Assembly (NCBI RefSeq): GCF_000218785.1
Contig: NZ_AFPO01000001.1
Span: forward strand, 124,001-188,000
Length of the DNA stretch: 64,000 nt
DNA from: Idiomarina sp. A28L
GTDB lineage: Bacteria; Pseudomonadota; Gammaproteobacteria; Enterobacterales; Alteromonadaceae
Reading direction: 5' to 3'
The notes under the pieces were generated by a model. That model saw only the letters and a list, made by a program, of their open reading frames with translations, made no database searches and was not told where the DNA came from. The position numbers were made by a program, and so were the translations under genes. Positions 28,967-37,639 of this stretch are shown one piece after another (position 1 is the stretch's first letter; every line of letters begins with the position of its first letter).

Positions 28967-30348
28967 TTATGTAATCCACCTGTGGTTAATTCTAGGGGTG
29001 ATAAAAGTGCTTTAAGTTCAGTTTCGGTTAAATCCGTCATCTCTGTGGCTACTTCTAAAACCGGGCGGTTTTGTTGATAAGCTGCTTTAGCAATTTGTGC
29101 TGCTTTGTTATAGCCAATAACTGGATTCAGCGCCGTAACTAGAATGGGGTTGCGATCGAGCGCTTCCTTTAATTTATCTTCATTAACTTGAAATTCAGCA
29201 ATAGCTTGATTAGCCAATGCATTAGAGCTAGCCCACATCAGCTCAATGCTTTGCAACAAGTTATAAGCGATTAGCGGCAGCATTACATTCAGCTGAAAAT
29301 TACCGCTTTGGCCGGCAATACTGATACTTGTTTGGTTCCCCATTACTTGTGCGGAGGCCATGGCAACCGCTTCAGGAATTACCGGGTTTACCTTGCCGGG
29401 CATAATGCTGGAGCCTGGTTGCAGAGCGGTAAGAGTAATTTCTCCAAGCCCAGCGAGCGGGCCACTATTCATCCAGCGCAGGTCATTGGCTATTTTCATC
29501 ATAACGGTGGCTACCGAAACCATAATGCCAGAGGTTGCTACCGCGATATCTTGCCCAGCGATGCCTGCAAATTTATTGGCTGCCGGTGTAAAAGGCTGCT
29601 CAGTAAAATTACTCATGCTTTCACAAAATACTTGCGCGAAATCGGCGTGAGCGTTTATGCCCGTGCCGATTGCAGTGCCACCTTGTGGTAGCGCCCGCAA
29701 TTGCGGCAATAGCGCTTCTAAACGCTGTTCGGCTTGCTCTAATTGCGCGGCCCAAGTGCGCAATTCTTGGCCCAGTGTCAGCGGCATGGCATCCATAAGG
29801 TGAGTACGGCCAGTTTTCACTACATGATCTAGGCTAATTGCTTTCTTATCGATAATTTTTCGCAGATTTTGCATCGCTGGAAGTAGTTTACGTTGAATAC
29901 GCCGAGCCGCGCTTAATTGAATGGCGGTTGGAATAACATCGTTACTGCTTTGGCCGAGATTAACATCATCGTTTGGGTGAATATCTAGGCCACTTGCTCG
30001 CGAGGCCAAAGTAGCCAGCACTTCGTTAACGTTCATATTAGTGCTAGTGCCAGAACCGGTTTGGAATACATCTACGGGGAATTGATTTTGCCAACGGCCC
30101 TCAAACACTTCTAAGGCCGCCTGCATAATGGCATCGGCTTTGTTTTGCGCTAATAAATCAAGTTTAGCGTTGGCTTCTGCGGCACAGTATTTTATCAGCG
30201 CCACAGCGCGAATAAAGGCAAAGGGAAGGGTAAGGCCACTAATGTTAAAATTGTTCAATGCGCGCTGTGTTTGGGCACCATATAAAGCGTCATCAGGAAC
30301 TTCGATATCACCCATACTATCACGCTCAGTTCGGAATTTTTGTGCCAT
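28963..30348 (-). CDS. fumC: Class II fumarate hydratase
   Basis: 461 residues. The fumarase signature GSSIMPGKVNP, the TGRTHLMDAMP substrate block and SSNDVIPTAIQLS are all present. Interconverts fumarate and malate in the TCA cycle; this class has no iron-sulfur cluster and resists oxidation. I use the ATG giving MAQKFRTERD because GGAG lies 9 bases upstream; the ATG two codons earlier would be only 3 bases from it. Confidence 0.96.
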   Translation of the reverse strand: MAQKFRTERDSMGDIEVPDDALYGAQTQRALNNFNISGLTLPFAFIRAVALIKYCAAEANAKLDLLAQNKADAIMQAALEVFEGRWQNQFPVDVFQTGSGTSTNMNVNEVLATLASRASGLDIHPNDDVNLGQSSNDVIPTAIQLSAARRIQRKLLPAMQNLRKIIDKKAISLDHVVKTGRTHLMDAMPLTLGQELRTWAAQLEQAEQRLEALLPQLRALPQGGTAIGTGINAHADFAQVFCESMSNFTEQPFTPAANKFAGIAGQDIAVATSGIMVSVATVMMKIANDLRWMNSGPLAGLGEITLTALQPGSSIMPGKVNPVIPEAVAMASAQVMGNQTSISIAGQSGNFQLNVMLPLIAYNLLQSIELMWASSNALANQAIAEFQVNEDKLKEALDRNPILVTALNPVIGYNKAAQIAKAAYQQNRPVLEVATEMTDLTETELKALLSPLELTTGGLHK

Positions 30349-30720
30349 GTCCATATTCTCCGTGATGTTTCAACTTATTGATTAATGCTAGCTTAACACA
30401 TGAGATAGGTTCGCCGCATTGAGGGTTATTTTATACTTTGGTCTGCTTTTATTTAGGAAAATCGTTAAGATGTCGATAAAGGCGATAGAGAATTTGTATA
30501 GAATAGGCCAACAATTAGCGATATCGCATCAGTAACATTAGCATCTGATGTTTTTCCGTGTTAAATCTATTCTTGGCTGTAATTTTATTTTATATCTAAT
30601 CAATATGTTGGTAATAAATGCTGATTTGAAGTTAGCTGTAACTAGTTAAAAGTGATTAGTTAGTGAACACAAGCTAACAAGAATGTTGCAAGAGATAACA
30701 GAAGAGCTTGGAGATACGAG
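30349..30720. other. AT-rich intergenic region between fumC and the cupredoxin cassette
   Basis: About 370 bases without a credible gene, holding the divergent promoters of fumC and the cassette. Visible structure: a 10-bp palindrome GCGATATCGC (30518-30527), CATCAG/CTGATG arms followed by five T (30527-30555), and GTTAGCT/AGCTAAC arms (30631-30678) enclosing the palindrome TAACTAGTTA. Operators or a structured leader are possible. Confidence 0.5.
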
Positions 30721-31416
30721 TTGATACAACCTAAAGTAATGAAGCTATTTGGCCGAACACTTGCTTGTGCATGTGTAATGTTCTCTTTGAGTTTTGCAGC
30801 CTTGAATGTTTATGCGGCAAATGCACCGGAAAATACTTTGCTATTCGTGGATGCTGATGGCAACCCACTTGCAGGCGTTGTGTTGTTTCAAGTATCGAGC
30901 GCAGAACATAGCCCGGCGAACCCCAAAACGCACATTATGGATCAAGTGGGTAGGCAGTTTCTGCCGAATGTTTTAGTGGTAGCTGCCGGCGATTTAGTAA
31001 GTTTTCCCAATAGCGATTCTATTCGCCATCACGTGTACTCATTTTCCTCTGCACGCTCTTTCGATATCGAACTATATGGTAATTCAGAAACACCTACTCT
31101 AGATTTCCCGCGATCAGGCTTGGTTGTAGTGGGCTGTAATATTCATGATCAAATGATTGGCTATATTGTAGTAAGTGAGAATGGTGAATCGTTTCTAAGC
31201 GATAATTCGGGGCAGATTACAATAGCCGAAGAACTGAATAACGAGGAAGCATGGTTTGCATGGCATCCTTGGATGGCCGCAGCTGGTTTTGCTCCGGTGC
31301 CACTAACCGCGGTTAGCCGCAATGCACCTATGCAGTTTTCAATTAGAGCGCCAGAAGAGAAAACTGAATCAGATTTAGAATCGCGTTTTCGAAGAAGGTT
31401 AAACCGTGGGGATTAA
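30721..31416 (+). CDS. Periplasmic cupredoxin-like protein ('methylamine utilisation protein' family)
   Basis: 231 residues from a TTG with GGAG 7 bases upstream. Signal peptide to about residue 33 (LNVYAA-N). The domain that follows has a plastocyanin-like pattern of copper ligands: His103/104 in SIRHHVYSF, then Cys139, His142 and Met145 in GCNIHDQM. Homologues are often named methylamine utilisation proteins, but no methylamine dehydrogenase gene is nearby, so that name should not be read as function. It probably binds copper in the periplasm. The C-terminal 30 residues are charged. The 3' end overlaps the GGDEF/EAL gene by 11 bases, strong evidence for one operon. Confidence 0.75.
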   Translation: MIQPKVMKLFGRTLACACVMFSLSFAALNVYAANAPENTLLFVDADGNPLAGVVLFQVSSAEHSPANPKTHIMDQVGRQFLPNVLVVAAGDLVSFPNSDSIRHHVYSFSSARSFDIELYGNSETPTLDFPRSGLVVVGCNIHDQMIGYIVVSENGESFLSDNSGQITIAEELNNEEAWFAWHPWMAAAGFAPVPLTAVSRNAPMQFSIRAPEEKTESDLESRFRRRLNRGD

Positions 31417-33736
31417 TTTTCGAACGCGTTTATTACTGATGGTTGGAGGCTGCATAAGTGCGGCCTTGTTGGTTGTGGTGGTTGCCATTATCATATCAAC
31501 GCAACAAAGTGTGGATGTGCATACTGAACGCGAGCTTGAGGTGAGCCAACGAGTTGTAACCCAGCTCATTGATTATCGCGATAGCCAGTTACGCCAAGCC
31601 GCGCTTGTGCTTGCCGATGATTTTGGCTTTCGGCAAGCATTAGCAACCGCCGACGACGATACCATTATTTCCGCACTAACAAACCAAGCGCAGCGTATTG
31701 ATTCTGATTTGGTAATGCTACTCGAACCGAGTACTGAAGTTATGGTAACAAGCCATGAAATTTCCGCTGTGGAAATGACAGCATTGCGAAGTTTTATGAA
31801 TCTCGATGCGAATCAAGATAACAGTGCTGGAGCCGCTATGCTGGTTGCCGAGCAAGAACTTTTTCAGGTGGTTTTAGTGCCAATTCGAGCGCCACATCTG
31901 CTGGCTTGGCTCGTATTAGGCTTTGCTGTAGATCGAGATTTAGCCGAGCAGCTACAGCAGCTTACCAATTCTTCAGTACACTTCGTAACAGGCCGTTATA
32001 CAGGTAACCCGAGCGTTATTTCATCGGCAGCTGAATCAGTACAAACTGAGCTTACCAACGCAGTTCGTTTAAACACAACTGATGTGTGGCTTCAGGAAGA
32101 AAATGAACAAGGCGTTTGGCTTTCTTTATCAACCCACTCGGAAACAAACGAGGAACCCGAGCGTGGCGGTGTCTATGTATTTTTAACCTCGAGCCGGAAA
32201 GCCGCAGAAGAACCCTTCGCACCGTTACAACAACAGTTAATTATTATTGTTGTACTCACCTTATTTATTACGGTGTTGGTTACCTTGTTTGCAAGCCGCA
32301 GATTCGTGGAACCGTTACGAAAACTTGCCCTAGCCGCTGGCGATATTGCTAAAGGCAACTACAAGCAAAAAATTGTAGTACGCGGTAAAGATGAAATAAG
32401 CACCCTTGCGAAGGCACTGGATAAAATGCAAAGCGCTATCGCGGATCGTGAATCTGAAATTTCTTATCAATCTAACCATGATTTATTAACTGGTTTGGCA
32501 AACCAGCGCGCATTTAACCGTGATGCGGAATTGAGGCTAGTAGATGAAGCCCCGTGGACACTCATTATTTTAAATTTTGATAACTTTCGAAGCCTAAATG
32601 AAATGTTCGGGCAAAGTGTTTGTGATGATCTCCTGAAACGCTTCTCAGAAAGGCTTTCTGCCCTTGCGGAACCGAAATTTAAAGTGGCGCGCCGGCATGG
32701 TGATGAATTCGTACTTACTTATAATGGCACCAGTGATTTTGCGGCTCTTGAATTGAAAACTATTCTTGTGAAAGCGGCGAAAGTTATTGAGATGGGGGGC
32801 GTTCGCTATACGCTTTCACTGAGTGCCGGGCTAGCGGAAGCACCACTGCATACCGATGATCGTGATGAGCTAGTGCGCCTCGCTCAATTTGCGCGTAATA
32901 AGGCTAAGCGGGAAAAACTCGAATACAGCATTTATCAAAAAGGCGAAGATGAACCATATCTGCGCACGCTACTAGTATCTGCTGCTATTCCAGATGCGAT
33001 TAAGAATGAAGAGTTTACCCTTGTGTATCAGCCACAATTACGAAAAGGCGATCACACATTGTTGAGTACCGAAGCGCTGATTCGTTGGCAAGATCCTGAG
33101 CTTGGGTTTGTGAGCCCAGCAGAATTTATTCCGTTGGCTGAACAATCGGGGCATATTTTTGCTATTACGAAGTGGGTATTAAAACAAAGCTTACAGCAAC
33201 TTGGGAAATGGCAAAAGAACCTTCCGGAACTTGGTATTTCCGTAAATCTTTCTGGTGCTGATTTGGCCGAGCCTAAGCTTTTGGATGTTATTTTTGGCGC
33301 GCTTGCAAATGCAGGTGTAGCGGCTTCCTCACTTACCGTGGAAGTAACCGAAAGTGCGGTGGTGAAAGATCCAGAGCAAGCAATTGAACAATTAACCAAA
33401 TTACGTGCAGCGGGTATTCATGTTGCTATTGATGATTACGGAACGGGTTATTCATCATTGGCTCAATTGAGAGGCATGCCTGCCACAGAATTGAAAATTG
33501 ATCGCAGTTTTATAATGGATCTGGCGCTTGAAGAAGCCGATAGAACCATAGTGCAGTCAACCATTGATATGGCGCATAAGCTAGGTTTGAAAGTGGTGGC
33601 TGAAGGTGTTGAAGATGAACAAACTGCAAATTTATTAGCAGATTATAATTGTGATGTTTTACAAGGTTATTGGTTCAGTAAACCACTTACTGCGGAAGAT
33701 TTTGAGTTGTGGTTAGCCAAGAAGAATAATAATTAG
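31406..33736 (+). CDS. Membrane c-di-GMP protein: sensor-HAMP-GGDEF(degenerate)-EAL
   Basis: 776 residues from GTG. Two membrane segments (about 8-30 and 275-295) flank a periplasmic sensor domain of ~240 residues; HAMP follows, then GGDEF (about 355-500) and EAL (about 520-770). The diguanylate cyclase signature reads HGDEF (431-435) instead of GGDEF, so cyclase activity is doubtful. The phosphodiesterase site looks complete: EAL at 556-558, then NLSG, EVTES, DDYGTGYSS, KIDRSF, AEGVE and QGYWFSKP. I infer a c-di-GMP phosphodiesterase controlled by a periplasmic signal, plausibly supplied by the cupredoxin encoded just upstream. Confidence 0.9.
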   Translation: MGINFRTRLLLMVGGCISAALLVVVVAIIISTQQSVDVHTERELEVSQRVVTQLIDYRDSQLRQAALVLADDFGFRQALATADDDTIISALTNQAQRIDSDLVMLLEPSTEVMVTSHEISAVEMTALRSFMNLDANQDNSAGAAMLVAEQELFQVVLVPIRAPHLLAWLVLGFAVDRDLAEQLQQLTNSSVHFVTGRYTGNPSVISSAAESVQTELTNAVRLNTTDVWLQEENEQGVWLSLSTHSETNEEPERGGVYVFLTSSRKAAEEPFAPLQQQLIIIVVLTLFITVLVTLFASRRFVEPLRKLALAAGDIAKGNYKQKIVVRGKDEISTLAKALDKMQSAIADRESEISYQSNHDLLTGLANQRAFNRDAELRLVDEAPWTLIILNFDNFRSLNEMFGQSVCDDLLKRFSERLSALAEPKFKVARRHGDEFVLTYNGTSDFAALELKTILVKAAKVIEMGGVRYTLSLSAGLAEAPLHTDDRDELVRLAQFARNKAKREKLEYSIYQKGEDEPYLRTLLVSAAIPDAIKNEEFTLVYQPQLRKGDHTLLSTEALIRWQDPELGFVSPAEFIPLAEQSGHIFAITKWVLKQSLQQLGKWQKNLPELGISVNLSGADLAEPKLLDVIFGALANAGVAASSLTVEVTESAVVKDPEQAIEQLTKLRAAGIHVAIDDYGTGYSSLAQLRGMPATELKIDRSFIMDLALEEADRTIVQSTIDMAHKLGLKVVAEGVEDEQTANLLADYNCDVLQGYWFSKPLTAEDFELWLAKKNNN

Positions 33737-33745
33737 GGGATTTAT

Positions 33746-34585
33746 ATGAAGAAATTAATTATTCATAGCGTAGCATTGGCTCTTCTTGCCACTTCAGGCG
33801 TAGCCGCAGCAGAAGGGCGTTTGCTGGCCACCGGTGGTGCTACAAACGTAGAAGGCGCGGCAGGCGGTGGCTTGGTGCCTTGGGCCGTTATAAGTGCTTA
33901 CACCGAAGATGATGAAGTAGGTGGTACCGTTTCGATTAGCCGAGCGCAAGTTGATGATTATCGTTTGGATGTAACTGCAGCTAGCTTCTCTTACCGCAAT
34001 CGTTTGGAGGTATCGGTAGCTTCGCAGATATTTAATCTTGAAAATTTAGGTACGGAATTGCGGCAACAAGTGTTTGGTCTGAAATATCGGGTTGCGGGCG
34101 ATTTAATCTATGGCCAGTTACCGCAAATTAGTGCCGGAGTGCAATATAAACGCAATACCCGCTATGACTTGCCAGATGCTGTGGGTTCGCAACGCGATAG
34201 TGATTGGGATGCATATATAGCAGCAAGCCGCGTATGGCTTGCTGGGCCGTTTGATCGTACTTGGCTGGCGAACGTAACGTTGCGAGCAACACGAGCCAAC
34301 CAGTTCGGTTTGTTGGGCTTTGGTGGTGATTTAAATGATAGCCGTAAACTACAAGTGGAAGCAGCTACAGGCATGTTTATTAACCGAGCGTTAGCAGTTG
34401 GCGTGGAATATCGGCAGAAACCGGATAACTTGGGGTTTGCTGAGGAAGAAGATGCAATGTCGGCTTTTGTAGCTTGGTTTCCATCCAAGAATGTAGCCTT
34501 GGTGGGAGCGTTTCTGGATTTAGGTAGTATTGCTGGCGCCCGCAATCAAACGGGTTATTATCTTAGCCTGCAAGCATCGTTTTAA
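33746..34585 (+). CDS. DUF3034-like outer-membrane protein
   Basis: 279 residues with a clear signal peptide cut near GVAAA-E. The rest alternates in short amphipathic strands (for example LEVSVASQIF, ISAGVQYKRN, ALAVGVEYRQ) and ends in YYLSLQASF, with the terminal Phe typical of BAM-inserted beta barrels. I recognise the DUF3034 family by overall pattern; its function is unknown. AGGGG 7 bases upstream supports the ATG, which lies 9 bases after the GGDEF/EAL gene. A barrel in this operon may be a pore or an uptake route for the signal or metal. Confidence 0.75.
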   Translation: MKKLIIHSVALALLATSGVAAAEGRLLATGGATNVEGAAGGGLVPWAVISAYTEDDEVGGTVSISRAQVDDYRLDVTAASFSYRNRLEVSVASQIFNLENLGTELRQQVFGLKYRVAGDLIYGQLPQISAGVQYKRNTRYDLPDAVGSQRDSDWDAYIAASRVWLAGPFDRTWLANVTLRATRANQFGLLGFGGDLNDSRKLQVEAATGMFINRALAVGVEYRQKPDNLGFAEEEDAMSAFVAWFPSKNVALVGAFLDLGSIAGARNQTGYYLSLQASF

Positions 34586-34596
34586 GGGGTTGAAGC

Positions 34597-35025
34597 ATGA
34601 ATAGATTATTAATGAACAGTTTTTTATTAGCAGCTCTTTTGATGCTACCAGGGCAAGCAAATGCACGCTCTGATAGTTTGTATCAAGATTTGGGTGGTAC
34701 CGCAGGCATTGAGCAGTTAGTGGAAGATCTGCTGTTTAATGTTGCAGATGATCGGCGTATTCGTCATCACTTTATGGATATTGATATTGGCCGTTTGCAT
34801 GAAAAATTAAGCGAGCAAATATGTGAGCTAGCGGGTGGGCCGTGTGTTTATACGGGCGATGATATGGTGAAATCGCATACCGGAATGGGTGTTACTCGGG
34901 CTGATTTCAATGCGTTAGTGGAAGCATTGCAAGTGGCTATGGATGATAACGGTGTTTCGGTGTCAGCACAAAACCGTTTATTGGCGCTTCTTGCACCGAT
35001 GCATCATGAGATTGTTGGCTTATAA
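34597..35025 (+). CDS. Exported group 1 truncated haemoglobin
   Basis: 142 residues with a signal peptide (to about residue 24, GQANA-R), so it should act in the periplasm, unusual for truncated haemoglobins, which are mostly cytoplasmic. The globin begins SLYQDLGGTAGIEQLVEDL, the family N-terminal pattern, and the proximal histidine is His94 in VKSHTGMGV. The pre-F-helix insert contains two cysteines (Cys76, Cys83) that could form a disulfide. AAGGGG 7-8 bases upstream of the ATG. Last gene before a strong terminator. Likely binds O2 or NO; role inferred from context only. Confidence 0.85.
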   Translation: MNRLLMNSFLLAALLMLPGQANARSDSLYQDLGGTAGIEQLVEDLLFNVADDRRIRHHFMDIDIGRLHEKLSEQICELAGGPCVYTGDDMVKSHTGMGVTRADFNALVEALQVAMDDNGVSVSAQNRLLALLAPMHHEIVGL

Positions 35026-35040
35026 AATACTTGTGTAAAC

Positions 35041-35071
35041 AAAAACGCCACTTCATTGAAGTGGCGTTTTT
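35041..35071. terminator. Bidirectional terminator between convergent operons
   Basis: A perfect 14-bp stem (AAAAACGCCACTTC / GAAGTGGCGTTTTT) with a 3-base loop, T-rich on both strands. It ends the cupredoxin-haemoglobin operon and the ychF transcript. Confidence 0.92.
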
Positions 35072-35101
35072 ATTGATAATCTACTTCTTCTGCAAACGGG
35101 G

Positions 35102-36193
35102 CTAAACGTTAAAGCGGAAGTGAATTACATCGCCATCTTTTACAATGTATTCCTTGCCTTCTAAGCGCCATTTACCAGCATCTTTCGCACCTTGCTCGCC
35201 GTTGTTATTGATAAAATCATCAAAGCCAACGATTTCTGCACGAATAAAACCTTTTTCAAAATCGGTGTGAATCCGGCCAGCTGCTTGTGGTGCGGTTGAG
35301 CGCTTTTTCACTGTCCAAGCGCGAACTTCTTTTACACCAGCAGTGAAATAGGTATGTAGATTTAGTAACTCATAGCCTGCGCGAATTACCCGGTTTAAGC
35401 CAGGCTCCTCTAGCCCCATTGAATCCAGAAACTCAGCTTTTTCATCGTCTTCTAGCTCCGCAATTTCTGATTCAATTGCTGCACATACTGGCACTACAAT
35501 AGCGTTTTCGTTTTCTGCGAGTTTGCGTACAGTTTCTAAATGAGGGTTATTTTCAAAGCCATCTTCTGCCACGTTACAAATATACATCGTAGGCTTTAGG
35601 GTAAGTAGGTTGAACGAACGAATTACTTTTTTATCGTCGTCACTTAGCTCAACTGAGCGTGCCATATGGCCTTCAGCAAGCGCTGGAAGCAGCTTTTCAA
35701 GCACGGCTACTTCATCTTTAGCCTGCTTATCACCACCTTTGGCTTTTTTACTTAATCGATAAACTGCTTTCTCAACTGAATCTAAATCAGCAAGTGCAAG
35801 TTCGGTATTAATGGTATCAATATCTTCTAGCGGATCTACTTTGCCGGCAACATGCACAATGTTTTCATCTTCAAAACAACGCACAACATGGCCGATAGCA
35901 TCGGTTTCACGAATGTTAGCGAGAAATTGATTACCTAAACCTTCACCTTTCGAGGCACCTTTCACCAAACCTGCGATATCAACAAATTCCATGGTGGTTG
36001 GAATAACACGTTGTGGTTTTACGATGTCAGAAAGCTGAGTTAACCGAGTATCGGGTACTGAAACCACACCAGTGTTCGGCTCTATGGTGCAGAACGGAAA
36101 GTTAGCTGCATCGATGCCTGCTTTGGTTAACGCATTAAAGAGTGTTGATTTTCCAACGTTGGGTAAGCCAACGATTCCGCATTTAAAGCCCAT
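35102..36193 (-). CDS. ychF: Ribosome-associated ATPase YchF (Obg family)
   Basis: 363 residues, the E. coli length. P-loop GLPNVGKST, switch region [20 protein letters not shown], and a G4 site reading NVAE instead of NKxD, which is why YchF prefers ATP to GTP. A TGS domain occupies the C-terminal 80 residues ([14 protein letters not shown] ... [12 protein letters not shown]). It binds ribosomes and affects translation initiation and stress responses. It lies 15 bases after pth, a near-universal pairing. Confidence 0.97.
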   Translation of the reverse strand: MGFKCGIVGLPNVGKSTLFNALTKAGIDAANFPFCTIEPNTGVVSVPDTRLTQLSDIVKPQRVIPTTMEFVDIAGLVKGASKGEGLGNQFLANIRETDAIGHVVRCFEDENIVHVAGKVDPLEDIDTINTELALADLDSVEKAVYRLSKKAKGGDKQAKDEVAVLEKLLPALAEGHMARSVELSDDDKKVIRSFNLLTLKPTMYICNVAEDGFENNPHLETVRKLAENENAIVVPVCAAIESEIAELEDDEKAEFLDSMGLEEPGLNRVIRAGYELLNLHTYFTAGVKEVRAWTVKKRSTAPQAAGRIHTDFEKGFIRAEIVGFDDFINNNGEQGAKDAGKWRLEGKEYIVKDGDVIHFRFNV

Positions 36194-36208
36194 GAGTGAT
36201 ATCCGCGT

Positions 36209-36802
36209 TTATTCAGGTTTAATCGAATGTAAGTATTGTTTTGCCGCAGCCCAGCTATCATTCATAGCTATCTCTACCGCACGTAATGATGCAGTTATAG
36301 CATCATCCATTAAATTTTGTTCATTGCTTGGCGCTTTTCCTAGAACATAGCCGGTTACTTTTGAGCTATGGCCTGGGTGGCCGATACCTATTCGCAAGCG
36401 ATGAAAATTAGTTTGATTCGCAAGTGCACGGGTAATATCTTTCAAACCATTATGACCACCGTGGCCACCACCCTGTTTAAATTTTGCAATACCAGGCGGC
36501 AAATCAAGCTCATCATGCACTACCAATATTTCTTCTGGTAGGATTTTGAAAAATGTTGCCATCGCCCCCACTGCCTGTCCACTTCGATTCATAAAGGTAG
36601 ACGGATTGAGTAGGCGGGTATCACTATAGGGAGGCCCAAGCCGAGCTGTGTGCCCAAAGAACTTGGATTCAGGTGTGAGGTTTACATTGAATTGCCGTGC
36701 AAGGGCTTCAACAAACCAGAACCCGGCATTATGCCGGGTTGCTGTATATTCGGGGCCAGGATTCCCTAGGCCCACGATTAGTTTAATGTCTGCTGACATC
36801 AT
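36209..36802 (-). CDS. pth: Peptidyl-tRNA hydrolase
   Basis: 197 residues. Releases peptides from peptidyl-tRNAs that fall off the ribosome. The N-terminal [20 protein letters not shown] holds the catalytic His, and [13 protein letters not shown] the substrate-binding loop. Downstream of rplY by 15 bases and upstream of ychF, so rplY-pth-ychF probably forms one transcript. Confidence 0.97.
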   Translation of the reverse strand: MMSADIKLIVGLGNPGPEYTATRHNAGFWFVEALARQFNVNLTPESKFFGHTARLGPPYSDTRLLNPSTFMNRSGQAVGAMATFFKILPEEILVVHDELDLPPGIAKFKQGGGHGGHNGLKDITRALANQTNFHRLRIGIGHPGHSSKVTGYVLGKAPSNEQNLMDDAITASLRAVEIAMNDSWAAAKQYLHSIKPE

Positions 36803-36817
36803 TGCGTATCCGCAAAA

Positions 36818-37465
36818 TTAATCTTTGTTGCCTTCGCCATCTTCTTCAGCTTCAGCTGGAGCTTCTGGAGCTTCATCAGATACTGTTTCAGTTTTTGGCT
36901 TGCTCACTGTAACAAGTACTGGGTCGTGGTCTTCGCCACGAGTTAGCTCAATGAAAGTAACGCCTTTAGGTGCAGTGATTTGGGTTAAGTGAATGTTGTC
37001 ACCAATTTCCAAACCTTCAACGTTTACTTCGATGTACTCAGGCAGATCTTTTGGTAAGCAGCTGATTTCGATTTCGTTCATTTGGTGAACAACAACACCA
37101 CCAGCTTTCTTCACAGCTTCTTCGCCGATGAAGTGAATTGGTAAGTTAGTGTGAAGTTCTTCTTTCGCGCTTACACGTTGAAAATCTAAGTGAGTGATCT
37201 TAGGCTTGAACGGGTGGCGTTGAACGTCTTTCAAAATTGCTTGATGCTTTTTGCCATCAATATGCAATGTTAAAATGTGGCTGTAAAAACCTTCATGGTC
37301 AGCAGCGTTGATGATTTTGTCGTGGTCTAATGTTAACGATACGGCATCAGCGTTTCCGCCATAAAGAATAGCTGGAACATTTCCTTCAAGACGAAGGCGG
37401 CGGCTCGCACCTTTACCTTTGTCCGTACGGATTTCAGCTTTGAATTCGTAGTTTGCTTTACTCAT
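36818..37465 (-). CDS. rplY: 50S ribosomal protein L25, CTC type
   Basis: 215 residues from the ATG giving MSKANYEFKAE, with GGAG 9 bases upstream. The first ~95 residues are the L25 5S-rRNA-binding domain (KGKGASRRLRLEGNVPAILYGG); the rest is the TL5/CTC beta domain (EEAVKKAGGVVVHQMNEIEISC), ending in an acidic tail (PEAPAEAEEDGEGNKD). E. coli L25 has only 94 residues, so this is the long general-stress type. 46 further open codons upstream are not like L25. Confidence 0.95.
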   Translation of the reverse strand: MSKANYEFKAEIRTDKGKGASRRLRLEGNVPAILYGGNADAVSLTLDHDKIINAADHEGFYSHILTLHIDGKKHQAILKDVQRHPFKPKITHLDFQRVSAKEELHTNLPIHFIGEEAVKKAGGVVVHQMNEIEISCLPKDLPEYIEVNVEGLEIGDNIHLTQITAPKGVTFIELTRGEDHDPVLVTVSKPKTETVSDEAPEAPAEAEEDGEGNKD

Positions 37466-37560
37466 TTCGTATATCTCCGAAAATAAATGAGCTGTTTCCC
37501 GCGACCTGAAAACAGCGAAAACCCTGATTTCAGGGGCCGCGCATTCTAACATCGAATACT
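37466..37560 (-). promoter_or_regulatory. Possible structured leader of rplY
   Basis: CCCTGA (37522-37527) and TCAGGG (37530-37535) make a tight palindrome; CCTGAA (37505-37510) can instead pair with TTCAGG (37529-37534). The two pairings exclude each other. Alternative hairpins just upstream of a ribosomal protein gene could serve autoregulation, but no known leader family is recognised. Confidence 0.3.
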
Positions 37561-37639
37561 GTGCTGTTGCAACGGCAGAAATTATTGGCCAATGGGCTAA
37601 CACGGGGGCCGATAATTGGTTTGCTCACACGTTAGTGGG

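Noticed and set aside
30721-31416. Real methylamine utilisation gene
   Set aside because: The family name suggests it, but there are no mau structural genes nearby; the cupredoxin pattern and the operon partners point elsewhere.
37466-37603. 46-codon upstream extension of rplY
   Set aside because: L25 proteins start at the MSKANYEF-like position and GGAG precedes that ATG.
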